64,000 bases of DNA, taken from positions 124,001-188,000 of the forward strand of contig JASHNU010000073.1 of NCBI GenBank assembly GCA_030041475.1. The letters are read 5' to 3'. The DNA is from Candidatus Sulfotelmatobacter sp. GTDB taxonomy: Bacteria; Acidobacteriota; Terriglobia; Terriglobales; Acidobacteriaceae. Below the pieces are notes generated by a model, which was given only the letters and a program-made list of their open reading frames with translations, was not told where the DNA came from and did no database searches. Positions 33,854 through 43,900 of this stretch are shown in pieces. Within the stretch, counting starts at the first letter, position 1. Every line of letters begins with the position of its first letter. The position numbers and the translations under genes are program-made.

Positions 33854-36172
33854 ATGCGCTGTCCTGTAGTCGTCCGTCTGGTGATTGCCTGCTCACTCGT
33901 TGCTGTGCTGCTGACCGGCTGTTCCCGCGATCCCAATGTGCGCAAGCAGAAATATTTCGACAGCGGCGAGAAATACTTTGCCCAAGGCAAATACCGCGAG
34001 GCGCTCATCCAGTATTCGAACGCGGTGCAGCTCGATCCCCGCTTTGCCCAGGCTCATTTTCAGCTCGCACAGACCTATCTTCGGCTGGGGGACAACGGTC
34101 GAGCCTTCCAGCAGTTGAGCCGTACCGTTGAACTCGCTCCCGATAACTATCGCGCCCACGCCGATCTCGCCAACCTGCTGGTCACAGTGCGCAACCCGGA
34201 TGGCTCGCCGGTCGTCGACACCATGAAGCAGGCGCTAGATCATCTCAACCTCTTGCGAAAGAAAGATCCCGATTCGCCTCTCACGCACGAAGCCTGGTCT
34301 AATTACGACGCGGCCGAAGGCAAGCTTAGCGACGCCATTCAGGAAGCACAGCAGGCCATCGCGCTCGATCCCAACCGCTCCGATTCGTACTTAATGCTGG
34401 CGCTCCTCGAACTGCGCGCCGATCAGCCCGACCAGGCCGAACTCAACTTCAACAAGGCGACGAAAGCCGATCCCAAGGCCATGAACGCTCAGCTCGCCCT
34501 GGGTGGCTTTTACCAGTCGCGCAACCGACTGCCCGAAGCTGAGCAGCAGTTCCGGCACGCCATCGAACTCGACCCCCAAAATCCGGGACCGCGGGCCGCG
34601 CTGGTCCGCCTGATGCGTGACGAAGGCAAGACCGCCGAAATTGAAGCTTTCCTCGAGCAGACCAAGAAAGACATGCCCGACAACTCTGAGGGATACCGAA
34701 TGTTGGGCGACTATTACTTCGCCAGCGGCGATCTCGACAAGGCGGTCGCCGAGTATGCGTCAGTTTACGGCGCCCATCCCAAAGACACACAGACCAAGAA
34801 AAACTACATCCAGTTATTGATCTTGAAGAACCGCCTCGACGAAGCCGCCAGGCTCAACAACGAGATTCTGAAATCGTATCCGCATGACAGCGACGCGTTC
34901 ATCTACAAAGGCGAGATTCAGATCCGTCAGAATGACGCGACCGGCGCAGTGGATTCGCTGCAGACCGCGCTGCGCAACGACCAGGACAATGCCGTCGCCC
35001 ACTACCAGCTGGGACTCGCCTTTGACGAGCAGCACAACGACGCGCGCGCCGAGTCGGAGTGGCGCGAAGCAGTGCGCATCCGTCCCGATCTGACTGACGC
35101 GCACCGCGCTCTGGCTGCCATGGAACTGCGCCGCGGTGACGCCGATGCCCTGCTGGTGACAGCTCAGCAGATCATCACGGTGCAGCCCTACTCCGCCGAC
35201 GGCTTCATTCTGAAGGCCATCGCCGAGATCGCCAAACAGAAGTACGCCGACGCGCGGAAGGACGCCGAGCAAGCGATGCAAAAGGCTCCGCAGAGTCCGG
35301 CCCCGTATGTCGAGATAGGCGACATTCACCTCGCGCAGAAAAAATACGGCGAAGCCGAAAAATCCTACCAACAGGCACTGGACAAAGATCCCAATTCGAC
35401 CGAGGGCCTGCAGGGCCTGATGAACAGCTACTTCGCCGAGAAACAGTTCGACAAGGGAATCGCTGCCGCCAAGGCGCAGATTGCCAAATCGCCCTCGAAC
35501 AGCAACTTTTACGATCTGCTCGGAACCGGCTTGTTCAACGGAAAGAAAGACCTTCCCGATGCCGAAATTGCCTTGCGCAAGGCAGTGGAACTCGACAAGA
35601 ACAACACCGATGCCCTGGAAAAATTAGGCAAGGTTCAGGTGCAGGAAGGCAACACCGACCGGGCTCTCGCGCTCTACCAGCAGTCCATCAAGGACAATCC
35701 GCGCGAGCCCCGATTCTATATTCTTTGCGGCGAACTGTATGAATCCAAGAAGAACTGGGATCAGGCCAAGGCGATGTATCAGCAGGCGCTCGCCATTTCA
35801 CCCGATCAGCCGCTGGCCGCGAACAACCTCGCCTACGTGATGCTCCAGACCGGCGGCAACATCGACGTGGCACTGGCCATGGCGCAGACCGCTCGCCGAG
35901 GCATGCCCAACTCCGCCAATGCCGCCGACACTCTGGGCTGGGCCTACTATCAGAAGGGAATCTATCAGTCCGCCATCAGCCAACTCCAGGAGGCGCTACG
36001 CTTGGGTGAGCAGCGCGGCGAACCCGACGACGCCACCATCCACTACCATCTCGGCATGGCTTACGGGAAGGCCAATCAGACGGCACTGGCCCGCCAGCAA
36101 CTGGAAAAGGCAGTGAAGCTCAGCCCCAACAACGCCGACGCCAGGAAGGCCTTGGCTGAGCTGCGCGGGTAG
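33854..36172 (+). CDS. TPR-repeat lipoprotein, PEP-CTERM-system type
   Basis: 772 residues from the ATG at 33854, preceded by GGGAG; the frame is open back to 33413 but overlaps the EpsI gene and is not the start. A lipobox is visible: VLLTGCSRD, with the Cys at about residue 23. The remainder is made of many tetratricopeptide repeats (for example YFDSGEKYFAQGKYREALIQYSNAVQLDP and the GEAEKSYQQALDKDP type units) to the C-terminus. This matches the TPR lipoprotein that accompanies exosortase EPS systems, anchored in the outer or inner membrane. It would serve as a protein-interaction scaffold in assembly or secretion. It is transcribed in the same direction as exosortase and EpsI. Confidence 0.9.
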   Translation: MRCPVVVRLVIACSLVAVLLTGCSRDPNVRKQKYFDSGEKYFAQGKYREALIQYSNAVQLDPRFAQAHFQLAQTYLRLGDNGRAFQQLSRTVELAPDNYRAHADLANLLVTVRNPDGSPVVDTMKQALDHLNLLRKKDPDSPLTHEAWSNYDAAEGKLSDAIQEAQQAIALDPNRSDSYLMLALLELRADQPDQAELNFNKATKADPKAMNAQLALGGFYQSRNRLPEAEQQFRHAIELDPQNPGPRAALVRLMRDEGKTAEIEAFLEQTKKDMPDNSEGYRMLGDYYFASGDLDKAVAEYASVYGAHPKDTQTKKNYIQLLILKNRLDEAARLNNEILKSYPHDSDAFIYKGEIQIRQNDATGAVDSLQTALRNDQDNAVAHYQLGLAFDEQHNDARAESEWREAVRIRPDLTDAHRALAAMELRRGDADALLVTAQQIITVQPYSADGFILKAIAEIAKQKYADARKDAEQAMQKAPQSPAPYVEIGDIHLAQKKYGEAEKSYQQALDKDPNSTEGLQGLMNSYFAEKQFDKGIAAAKAQIAKSPSNSNFYDLLGTGLFNGKKDLPDAEIALRKAVELDKNNTDALEKLGKVQVQEGNTDRALALYQQSIKDNPREPRFYILCGELYESKKNWDQAKAMYQQALAISPDQPLAANNLAYVMLQTGGNIDVALAMAQTARRGMPNSANAADTLGWAYYQKGIYQSAISQLQEALRLGEQRGEPDDATIHYHLGMAYGKANQTALARQQLEKAVKLSPNNADARKALAELRG

Positions 36173-36182
36173 GAATCAGCCC

Positions 36183-36527
36183 TCAGAGAAACGGGTTCGC
36201 GACTTCGACGCCAAAATACTTCTGGCCTGCGGTAAAATCTTCCGACCAGATTTTCTCCGAGCCCGCTCGCTCCGCCGCCGCGATTATCATCCCGTCGTAG
36301 AAATGGAACCCATACGCCGCGTGCGCTTCGACGGCGCGCAGCACCATGTCAGCATCCGGGACTACGACGGAGATTGGAGCCAGGACGTCGAGAATTCTCT
36401 TGACTTCCTCGGCTGTCTTCCGCGGCGAGACCCTGTGCAATAGCACAGAGGCGAATTCAGCCAGTACCTGAGCGGAAATTATTAGCTCGCCCAAGACCGC
36501 GCGCGTGACGGTAGTGGACTGGCCCAC
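36183..36527 (-). pseudogene. N-terminally truncated PIN-domain toxin remnant
   Basis: About 114 residues with the centre and C-terminus of a VapC-like PIN domain: LIISAQVLAEFASVLLHR, then the acidic FYDGMIIAAAERAG and WSEDFTAGQ motifs, ending VEVANPFL. The N-terminal beta strand with its first catalytic Asp (the DTN-type motif) is absent. The frame stays open upstream into the next gene without a start or an Asp in the right place, and there is no ribosome-binding site or antitoxin. This looks like a decayed toxin rather than a working one. A GTG at 36527 could still begin a short protein. Confidence 0.65.
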
Positions 36528-36571
36528 TACCCGAAATTGCTGCGGCTTGATCCTTGGCTTGAGGTGGTTTC

Positions 36572-37633
36572 TCAGTCCGCCGCAATCTCCTGCTTGGGCT
36601 CTTCGGCGGCTTGCTGTTTCGCGGCGCGATTGGAAGGAAGGCCGGCGTCGCGAATCTTGTACAGCAGTGCGCGGTAGCTGATGCCCAATGCGCGCGCCGC
36701 GCGCTTGCGGTTCCAGTGGTGATTCTGCAGAACCTTCAAAATTACTTTGCGCTCGAGTTCGCGCACCGCCTGGCGCGTCAGCTTCTTCAGCGAAATCTGG
36801 CCGTCGATGGGAATCTCGGCGTTGAAGAAATCGGGGCTGCGCGGCACCAGATCGGCCGAAATCACTTCCTCGGTGCCCAGAATCACGTAGCGCTTGATCA
36901 GGTTTTCCAGTTCGCGGATGTTGCCCGGCCAGTGATACTTGCTCAGGACCGTCATCATCTCGCCGGAAAGCATCCTGGCGCGGCAGTTGTACTTGCGGTT
37001 GTGATATTCGAGGAAATATGCCACCAGCTCAGGGATGTCTGCGGCACGCTCGCGTAACGGCGGCAGGTAAAGGTTCACCACGTTGATGCGATAGAACAGG
37101 TCGGCGCGGAAGGTGCCGTTTTCAATTTCCTGTTCCAGCTTGCGGTTGGTGGCGCAGACCACGCGCACTTCGACTTTCTTGTCTTCCTGCGCTCCGATGC
37201 GGCAGAATTGCCCGTCCTGCAATAGCTGCAGCAGCTTCGACTGCAGCGGCATGTCGAGCTCTGAAATTTCGTCGAGAAACAGCGTGCCGCGATGCGCCAT
37301 CTCCACGCGTCCCGGCTTGGTCCCATAGGCGCCGGTGAACGCGCCTTTTTCGTAGCCGAACAGTTCGCTTTCGAGCAGGGTGCCGGGGATGGCCGGGCAA
37401 TTCACTTTCACCCAGGGTCCACTACGCCAGGGCGAGGCGGCGTGAATCATGCGCGCAACGATGTCTTTGCCAGTGCCGCTCTCCCCTTGAATGAGCACGG
37501 GAACGTTAGCGCTGGCCAGTTTGGCCAGACGCTCCCGTACAGCCCGCATGGCGGCAGTGCCGCCAAACACGATGCCTTCAGGGGGCATCTCCCCCAGAGG
37601 CTGCACCAGCGCGTTCACACTAGTGGATGTCAT
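36572..37633 (-). CDS. Sigma-54-dependent activator without receiver domain
   Basis: 353 residues. After a short N-terminus, the AAA+ domain has the Walker A GESGTGKD (50-57), the sigma-54-contacting GAFTGA (97-102), the Walker B TLFLDEI, and LRERAADIPELVAYFLEY. The Fis-type helix-turn-helix is at the C-terminus (WNRKRAARALGISYRALLYKIRDAG). It lacks any receiver or sensory domain, so activity may be controlled by expression or partners. The intact core suggests a working activator of sigma-54 promoters, perhaps those near 31846, 44921 or 45060. The C-terminal end is Ala/Glu/Lys-rich. It lies divergent to the PilZ gene's downstream side, with a structured gap between. Confidence 0.92.
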   Translation of the reverse strand: MTSTSVNALVQPLGEMPPEGIVFGGTAAMRAVRERLAKLASANVPVLIQGESGTGKDIVARMIHAASPWRSGPWVKVNCPAIPGTLLESELFGYEKGAFTGAYGTKPGRVEMAHRGTLFLDEISELDMPLQSKLLQLLQDGQFCRIGAQEDKKVEVRVVCATNRKLEQEIENGTFRADLFYRINVVNLYLPPLRERAADIPELVAYFLEYHNRKYNCRARMLSGEMMTVLSKYHWPGNIRELENLIKRYVILGTEEVISADLVPRSPDFFNAEIPIDGQISLKKLTRQAVRELERKVILKVLQNHHWNRKRAARALGISYRALLYKIRDAGLPSNRAAKQQAAEEPKQEIAAD

Positions 37634-37758
37634 GGTGGATATCGGTCGAGGGGAGACTTATGTTGCTGCATCCCGACAACCAATGCTAGGCAGTCCTACC
37701 GCAGACTATCTAAAATCTAACTATCTCGTTGAGGAGGATCAACTTACCAAAGAGCCGG

Positions 37759-37809
37759 ACGGGCATACTCCCGTAATCAGGGGGAAGCTCCCAAGGTAAC
37801 ACCTTTGGG
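37759..37809. other. Intergenic stretch with three small hairpins
   Basis: Within the gap between 37633 and 37830, ACGGG-CATACT-CCCGT (37759-37774), GGG-AAGCT-CCC (37782-37792) and CCCAAGGT...ACCTTTGGG (37790-37809) form consecutive stem-loops, the last two sharing bases. It could be an RNA leader or a transcription end; no known RNA family was recognised. Confidence 0.35.
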
Positions 37810-37829
37810 CAGGCAATAAGCAAACTTTT

Positions 37830-38210
37830 TCACATGGCTGAAATAACTTTCCGCTGTCGTACCCTACGGGAGTCGCTCTGGTACAGCAGGGGACGCGAGA
37901 ACTTCAGTCCTAGCAGACAGTAGCCCTGCACGGGAGTTGTCCGCAGGGCCTTGGCGCGGAGGTTGCGCGAAGCTCTCGGCAGGAGCCTCATAGCCGCGAC
38001 CGGTGCGCTGGGGATCTCCAGTTCAATTTGCGCGTTAGTCGGGAGAATCCGCCGCACGGCGACCAGCATGCCGCCGGCGCTGACATTCAGAGCAGTGGCA
38101 AACTCAAGAAACTCCTTGCCTTTCTCGTCGTGGCTGCGCACGAACACGGGAATGGCCAGCGGCAGTCTTGCCCACCTCCGCCGCTCGCGTTCCGGTCTGG
38201 CTGCCACCAT
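37830..38210 (-). CDS. PilZ domain protein
   Basis: 126 residues. The c-di-GMP-binding features of PilZ are partly visible: an Arg-rich lead RERRRWARLPLAIPV and the ALNVSAGGM turn, where the usual Asp of DxSxxG is replaced by Asn. The small beta-barrel continues to GLKFSRPLL. It is a stand-alone domain, probably cytoplasmic. Arg content at the N-terminus keeps c-di-GMP binding plausible, but the changed Asp leaves doubt. It is encoded on the minus strand, divergent from the histidine kinase gene across 359 bases. It may link c-di-GMP to EPS expression or export (inference). Confidence 0.78.
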   Translation of the reverse strand: MVAARPERERRRWARLPLAIPVFVRSHDEKGKEFLEFATALNVSAGGMLVAVRRILPTNAQIELEIPSAPVAAMRLLPRASRNLRAKALRTTPVQGYCLLGLKFSRPLLYQSDSRRVRQRKVISAM

Positions 38211-38465
38211 GCAGACGCCCCCAAGAGATGTATAAAACCCCGCTATAGAAGCACCTCAGGGGCCAAAGGCCCGGCAAATACCGGTCAAAATCGGCCCCGA
38301 ACAGGAAGAAAGCCCAGACTCAAACCGCGAAGCCCGCAGAGAAATAGGTATTTGCCCTTCTTAAGAACGGATCTTGCGCACTGACAGCCACCGGGGTGAC
38401 TCCAGCTACCGGACCATCAGAGTGCAAGGTTTTGCCACACTTGGGTAATTCCGTTTCGTTTTCCG

Positions 38466-38495
38466 TTGACAGCGAAATGTGGGGTGCAATACGAT
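38466..38495 (+). promoter_or_regulatory. Sigma-70-type promoter upstream of the histidine kinase
   Basis: TTGACA at 38466-38471 is followed after 18 bases by TACGAT at 38490-38495, giving a good -35 and a fair -10. The expected start lies near 38502, leaving about 68 bases of leader before the kinase ATG at 38570. The rest of the 38211-38569 gap shows nothing clear. Confidence 0.6.
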
Positions 38496-38569
38496 TTGAA
38501 CAAGCTTGTGCCCGTTGAGAGTCGGGCCGGTCTTACCTCCTCCCGTGTACCCTGTGGTTGTTTTCCCCA

Positions 38570-39493
38570 ATGGCGACGGCCCACAAGAACCCGTATGCGC
38601 CTGATTCGGGAGCAGTTCCTGCTCCCGAGCCGGAGCCTGCAACAGCCCCGGACGGGGAAGCTCTCAGCCCGGAAAGCCTGCAGCAGGAATATTACGAACT
38701 GCGCGAACGCTTCCGCCGCACGACCAATGCCCTGGCTTCTGCCACGCACGATCTGAAGACCCCGCTCGCGATTTTGAACGGCTATGTGGAACTGCTAACC
38801 AGCGAAAAGCTCGGGCCGCTCACCGACCGCCAGCGCGAAGTGCTGCGCGACATGCAGGCTAGCGGCAGGCGCCTGCAACAGTTCATTCAGGACTTTCTGA
38901 CCTACAGCGCGCTCGAAACTGGCGGGCTGCGCATGCAATTTGAACCAGGAAACATCAATGACACGTTGTCGGAAGTGTGCCGACTGTGGTCGAGCCGCTT
39001 TCAGGAAAAGGCGCTCGCCCTGTATTTCCTGGCCAACGACAAGTTACCTGTCTTCCCATTCGACCCGCCGAAACTCGAGCGCGTCGTCTCCAATCTGCTG
39101 GAGAATTCCTTCAAGTTCACGCCTCGGGGCGGAACGGTGTGGCTGCACGCCGAGCCGCATATGTGGGATCGCCGGGCAGCTACACAACCCTCGGCCGCAG
39201 AACGACGCCGGCAGAATCTGAATCAGCCGAACGCCGTCAAAGTCAGCGTCGCCGATACTGGCCCTGGCATTCCTGCGGAGTTTCACCAGGAAGTCTTTGA
39301 CGACTTCTTCCGCCTGCCCGGCACTGAAAGCGAAGAAGGCACGGGACTCGGTCTGGCCATCGCGCGCCGTCTCGTGCAAGGCATGGGCGGCAAGATCTGG
39401 GTGGAGAGCGATCCCGCCGGCGGCTGCAAGTTTTCTTTCCTCATACCGTACAAACCAGCCGTGGCCCCCGCCGGCAAAGGGAAAAATCGATGA
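38570..39493 (+). CDS. Soluble sensor histidine kinase
   Basis: 307 residues from the ATG at 38570. The H-box ATHDLKTPLAIL places the phosphorylated His at residue 60. The ATP-binding part has an N-box NLLENSFKFTPRGG, a G1 box DTGPGIP and a G2 box GTGLGLAIARRL. No membrane helix or recognisable sensor domain precedes the HisKA region, only about 55 Pro/Ala/Glu-rich residues, so the kinase is probably cytoplasmic and may receive its input from a partner. The stop overlaps the start of the response regulator by four bases (ATGA), indicating a two-component pair. Confidence 0.9.
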   Translation: MATAHKNPYAPDSGAVPAPEPEPATAPDGEALSPESLQQEYYELRERFRRTTNALASATHDLKTPLAILNGYVELLTSEKLGPLTDRQREVLRDMQASGRRLQQFIQDFLTYSALETGGLRMQFEPGNINDTLSEVCRLWSSRFQEKALALYFLANDKLPVFPFDPPKLERVVSNLLENSFKFTPRGGTVWLHAEPHMWDRRAATQPSAAERRRQNLNQPNAVKVSVADTGPGIPAEFHQEVFDDFFRLPGTESEEGTGLGLAIARRLVQGMGGKIWVESDPAGGCKFSFLIPYKPAVAPAGKGKNR

Positions 39494-40899
39494 GTTCAAC
39501 GACCAAGATCCTGCTGGTGGACGACGAACCCGGCATGCTGCGCTACATTAAGACGCTGCTCGAGGTCGACGAATACAAGGTCGAAACGGCCACTACCGGT
39601 GAAGAAGCGCTGCAGAAAGTTGAGAAGGGCCTGCACCCGGACTTGGTGCTGCTTGACGTGCTCATGCCCGGCATTGACGGCCTGCAGACGCTCGAACAAC
39701 TGCGTCAGATGCAGCCGGGCGTGCGCGTGGTCATGCTGTCGTGCGTCAGTGACACGCGCAAAGTCGTGCAGGCGATGAAGCTGGGCGCCCAGGACTACCT
39801 CACCAAGCCGTTTCAGAAAGCGGAACTGGACGCAGTCATCGATCTCAGCCTGGGCCAGGGCAAGCAGTGGTTTGGCGGGGACGTGGAAGAACTGTCAGAT
39901 GACGTCTTCTTCATCGCGGCCAGCCCGGTCATGCGCAAGATCCGCTCGCAGGCAGCGCTGGTGGCCAACGTCGACATCCCAGTGCTTCTGCTGGGCGAAA
40001 GCGGAACGGGCAAGGAAGTTCTGGCGCGGCTGATTCACAAGCTCTCGCCGCGCGCGCATCGCACCTTCTTGAAAGTGAACTGCGCCGCCGTGCCCGCCGA
40101 CTTGCTGGAAAGCGAACTTTTCGGCTACGAGCCGGGAGCCTTCACCGGCGCGACCCACGCCAAACCAGGCAAGTTCGAACTGTGCAACAAGGGCACGATC
40201 CTGCTCGATGAAATCGGCGAGATGCCACCGCTCTTGCAGGCCAAACTTCTGCACGTTTTACAGGATCAGCAGTTTTCACGCCTGGGCAGCCGTTCGGTGA
40301 TCAAAGTGGATGTGCGCATCCTGGCGGCGACGAACATCAACATTCCCGAGGCGCTCGCGACCAAGCGCCTGCGCGAGGATCTCTACTATCGTCTGAACGC
40401 CTTCACGCTGCACCTGCCGCCGCTGCGCGAACGCAAAGAAGAAATTCCCATTCTGCTGAAACACTCCATGTCGCAAATGGCGGAGCGCTACGCCCGCCCG
40501 CCGTTGCCACTATCGCCCGCTCTGCTGCAGGCGTGCCAAGATCACTCCTGGCCCGGCAATCTGCGCGAGTTGAACAACTTCCTGAAGCGCTACTTGATTC
40601 TGGGCGATGAAAAGCTGGCCGTCGCCGAACTTCTGCCCAAGGACGACGGCAACGGCGGCGCCCCTGGCGATGGCAACGCGCGCGCAGCCGAGCCGGGCGG
40701 ATTAAAGTCCCTGGCACGGAGCGCGAAAGATGAAGCCGAGGCGCAAGCCATCACCCGCGCTCTCGAACAAACCAACTGGAACCGCAAGCAGGCCGCCGCC
40801 ATTCTGCAGATCAGCTACAAGGCCCTTCTGTACAAGATCCGGCAATATGGGATCGCCGAATCCAAGGGCGGTCACCACAAGTTGTCGGCCGGTGCGTAG
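39490..40899 (+). CDS. NtrC-type sigma-54 response regulator
   Basis: 469 residues. A receiver domain (about residues 5-120) has the phospho-acceptor Asp56 in DLVLLDVLMPG and TKPF near residue 103. The AAA+ domain has GESGTGKE, GYEPGAFTGA and GTILLDEIGEM, and LRERKEEIPILLKHS; it is therefore competent for sigma-54. The C-terminal Fis helix-turn-helix (WNRKQAAAILQISYKALLYKIRQYG) completes the protein. It is coupled to the histidine kinase. The pair is a likely controller of the nearby EPS and surface-protein promoters, although no target is proven by sequence. Confidence 0.93.
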   Translation: MSSTTKILLVDDEPGMLRYIKTLLEVDEYKVETATTGEEALQKVEKGLHPDLVLLDVLMPGIDGLQTLEQLRQMQPGVRVVMLSCVSDTRKVVQAMKLGAQDYLTKPFQKAELDAVIDLSLGQGKQWFGGDVEELSDDVFFIAASPVMRKIRSQAALVANVDIPVLLLGESGTGKEVLARLIHKLSPRAHRTFLKVNCAAVPADLLESELFGYEPGAFTGATHAKPGKFELCNKGTILLDEIGEMPPLLQAKLLHVLQDQQFSRLGSRSVIKVDVRILAATNINIPEALATKRLREDLYYRLNAFTLHLPPLRERKEEIPILLKHSMSQMAERYARPPLPLSPALLQACQDHSWPGNLRELNNFLKRYLILGDEKLAVAELLPKDDGNGGAPGDGNARAAEPGGLKSLARSAKDEAEAQAITRALEQTNWNRKQAAAILQISYKALLYKIRQYGIAESKGGHHKLSAGA

Positions 40900-40970
40900 A
40901 ACGCCCCACACATGCTCAACTACCGGCGCGCAGCCGAAACCGTCCCGCACGCGATTCTCCCGAATTCCGC

Positions 40971-43900
40971 CTAGGTCACTGTCAACGTTACGCTGTAGTT
41001 CTTCACATCCGTGCCCGAGGTTGCGGTGACGGTGAGCGAGTAACTTCCAGCCGGCGTTCCCGTGGCGGGCGGCTGGGTAGCGGGCTGGCTGCAGGCCGGC
41101 AGGAAAACAACCATAGCCAAGATGAGCCCAAGCATCATCCCGGCCGCCCGGCGCCGACTCTTGCCTCCTGCGCCCAGGCCCAGCAAAGCCAATCCAGGAA
41201 GACTCAGCCAAATCGCGTAGAACTGTCGCGTCCAAACCGCACGGGCCGTGGGAATGACGGGCCGTGGCGTGGTCACGCAGTTCAGCGTCGACGAACCCGG
41301 ACTGCTGCCGTTCAAGGTCACCGTCGGGAAGGTGAAGGTGCAACTCGTTCCCGTCGCCTGCAGAGAATACGACAACGAAATGTTCGAGCTGTAGATCGGA
41401 CTCGGCGTGAGCTGCACCTGATAGCTCGCCGTGTTCCCCGCCTGCACGCTGACGTTGCTGGGGTTGGCCACGATGCTGTAGTCGGACATGTTCCCGAATA
41501 CAACGGTCGAGACCGGCGGAATGTTCTGGCCGGTCACACTGACCGTGCCCCCGTTAAAGGTTTGCGATTGCCCCTGCTGGTTCTGGGTCGGCGTGAGCAC
41601 AACTGTGACCGTGGCCGTCGCACCCGCCTGCAGGGAATTGACGGTGCAGCTCAACAGAGTGGAGTTGGAATTTACCGTGTTGCACAATCCGCCCGTCACG
41701 CTGATGGAATTGGGGACCATCACGACGCCAGTCTGGTTCAGGAAGTCGCTAATAGTAAGGACCGGGGCAATATCGGGGCCGGTGTTGGTCACGGTATAAA
41801 TGAACGTGGCCTGATTGCCGGCGCTGACGTAGGTTTCGTTATTGCCAAGGGACAGAATGCCGTAGATCGTAATGACGGAATCGGGCTTCAGTTCGGTAAC
41901 GAAGGCATCGTAGCCGCCGGCGTTGGCCGGCTGGAACCCTCCGCTGGAACCTATCAGTCCCGATGCCGAATTGGTATCACCGGCGACGTAGATGTTCTCG
42001 CTGGGATCGAGCGTGATGCTGGTGCCTTCGGTCATAGCCGTTGAGGGCGTGCCGCTGCCGAAATACGTCGCCCAGGAGGCCGCGGGGTTCTGCTGGTTGT
42101 CCTGGGTTTCGGTGTTGATGCGGGCGATGAAGGCGTCCTGCGTACCCACCAGGTTGCACTCGATTTCGCCGCAGCCGGTCGCGGGAAAGCCGCCATCGCC
42201 GGCGGTAACCGAGGCGGTCGACTGCGTCGATCCAGTCAGCACGGCGCCCTCGCCGGTATCGACCGTGATAGCGTTTCCGGCCTCGTTCTGCATTCCGCCC
42301 AGGTAGGAGAAGTAGGTCAACTGCACGTTGGGCGTGCTGGAACCGGAAGCCGGGGCGCTGAGCTTGGCGACAAAGGCATCGTTGGGGTAGTTGCAGGGTG
42401 TTCCCGCGGTACACGTGGAGGTGGTCTCGGTGCAGGTGGTCGTACCGCTCGTGCTCATGTACTCGTTGTTGAGACATTGCTGAAATGGCGCAAAACTTAT
42501 GATCGAGGTGGCCGCGACAAAGTCCGGCGAGTTCGTGGTTCCGGTGATGTAGACGTTGCCGCTGGTGTCGAGCGCAATGCCGGTTCCGGAGTCGGTCTGC
42601 GAACCGCCCAGATAGGTGGAAAACTGCAACTGGGAGGGCGCGGCGGGATTCAGCTTGGCGACGAAGGCGTCAGGCAAGCTGCTCGTCGAGGCGCTGTTGG
42701 TGCAGGTCGGAGGATTGATGATGATAGTCGGCGGGGGCTGGTCAAGGCACGGCTGATATGCATTCAGGATGGGAAAATCGGCGACCTGACCTCCCGTATA
42801 AACGAAGTTCGTGGTGCCGGTGAAATAGATGTTCTCGTTCTTGTCGACGGCGATCTGACCGCCCGTCACTACGGGAGGATTGGTGAAGGAAGCGCCGCCG
42901 CCAAAATAGGTCGAGTAGAAAATGCTGCCCGGGCCGACGGCGTTCTGGGTGCTGATCTCGGTTACGAAGAATTGGCCGCTGGCGTCGAACGACTGCGCCT
43001 GGAAGGGCTGCGCAAACGGCAGCGAACTGGCCGGGAACTGAATGGTTGTGCTGGATGCATTGGTCGAAGTCGTCGTGCCGGTGACGAACAGGTGCCCGCC
43101 CGCGTCAATCGTCATGCCGCTCGCGCAATCGTTGCCGTTGCCCGAGAGATAGGTCGAGTAGTTCAAGGTGCTCAACGTACTGTTCAGCACGCTCGCAAAT
43201 ACATGCTGCGGGCCAGTGCTCCCCAAACTACAGGTTGCGGCTCCGGGCGACTGCGGCGAATAGACGGAGGTCTGGTAGGCGTCGGTCGAGGTCGGAAAGT
43301 TCGTCGACGAAGTCGTGCCCGCTACATAGGCGTTGCCGCCCCCGTCCACGCCGATGCCCACAGGTGAGTCAACGCCGTTGCCGCCGAGATACGTCACATA
43401 CACCAGCTGGCTCGCGACAGGATTCGAGGGGTTGATCACGGCGACATAGATGTTCTGCGTGCCATTGAGCGTTGACTGATAGACACCGGACGTTATAGGG
43501 AGGGGAGTGGTCGAGGTCGGCGACGTTGTTGTGGAACCGGTGATGTAAATAAAAGGGCTGAGCACGGCAACCGACGTCGCCAATTCGTTGCCGCTCCCTC
43601 CAAAATACGTGGTGTAAACCAGCTGCGGGTCGATGACCAGTTCTCGCGAGCGATCGTAGGGGCCGACGGCGAATCCGGCGCGATGAGCGCCGCGTAGGAC
43701 GAAACCGCCCGCGACCGCCAGCTCGCAGCCATCGATCTTCTGGTAAATATGCGGAGCCTCGAAGCGGAGGTTGCCGCCCTTGCCCTGAATGACCAGCGCA
43801 CCATCCTCCACCTGGAGATGCTGCGCGCCATTGAATTCGAGCTCGGCCTGTGAAGGATCGGCGCCGGGAGCAACCTGAAAGTCGTATTCGAGCCGTCCCT

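Noticed and set aside
38430-38450. Sigma-54 promoter on the minus strand near the PilZ gene
   Set aside because: The TGGCA...TTGC pair is one base too short in spacing.
40971-41300. PEP-CTERM sorting signal in the SBBP surface protein
   Set aside because: The C-terminus has hydrophobic and basic parts, but no PEP motif, and it is followed by a further Ig-like region, which does not fit the short terminal signal.
42477-43367. Long open frame on the plus strand opposite the SBBP surface gene
   Set aside because: Gly/Arg-rich repetitive sequence that mirrors the SBBP repeats on the other strand.
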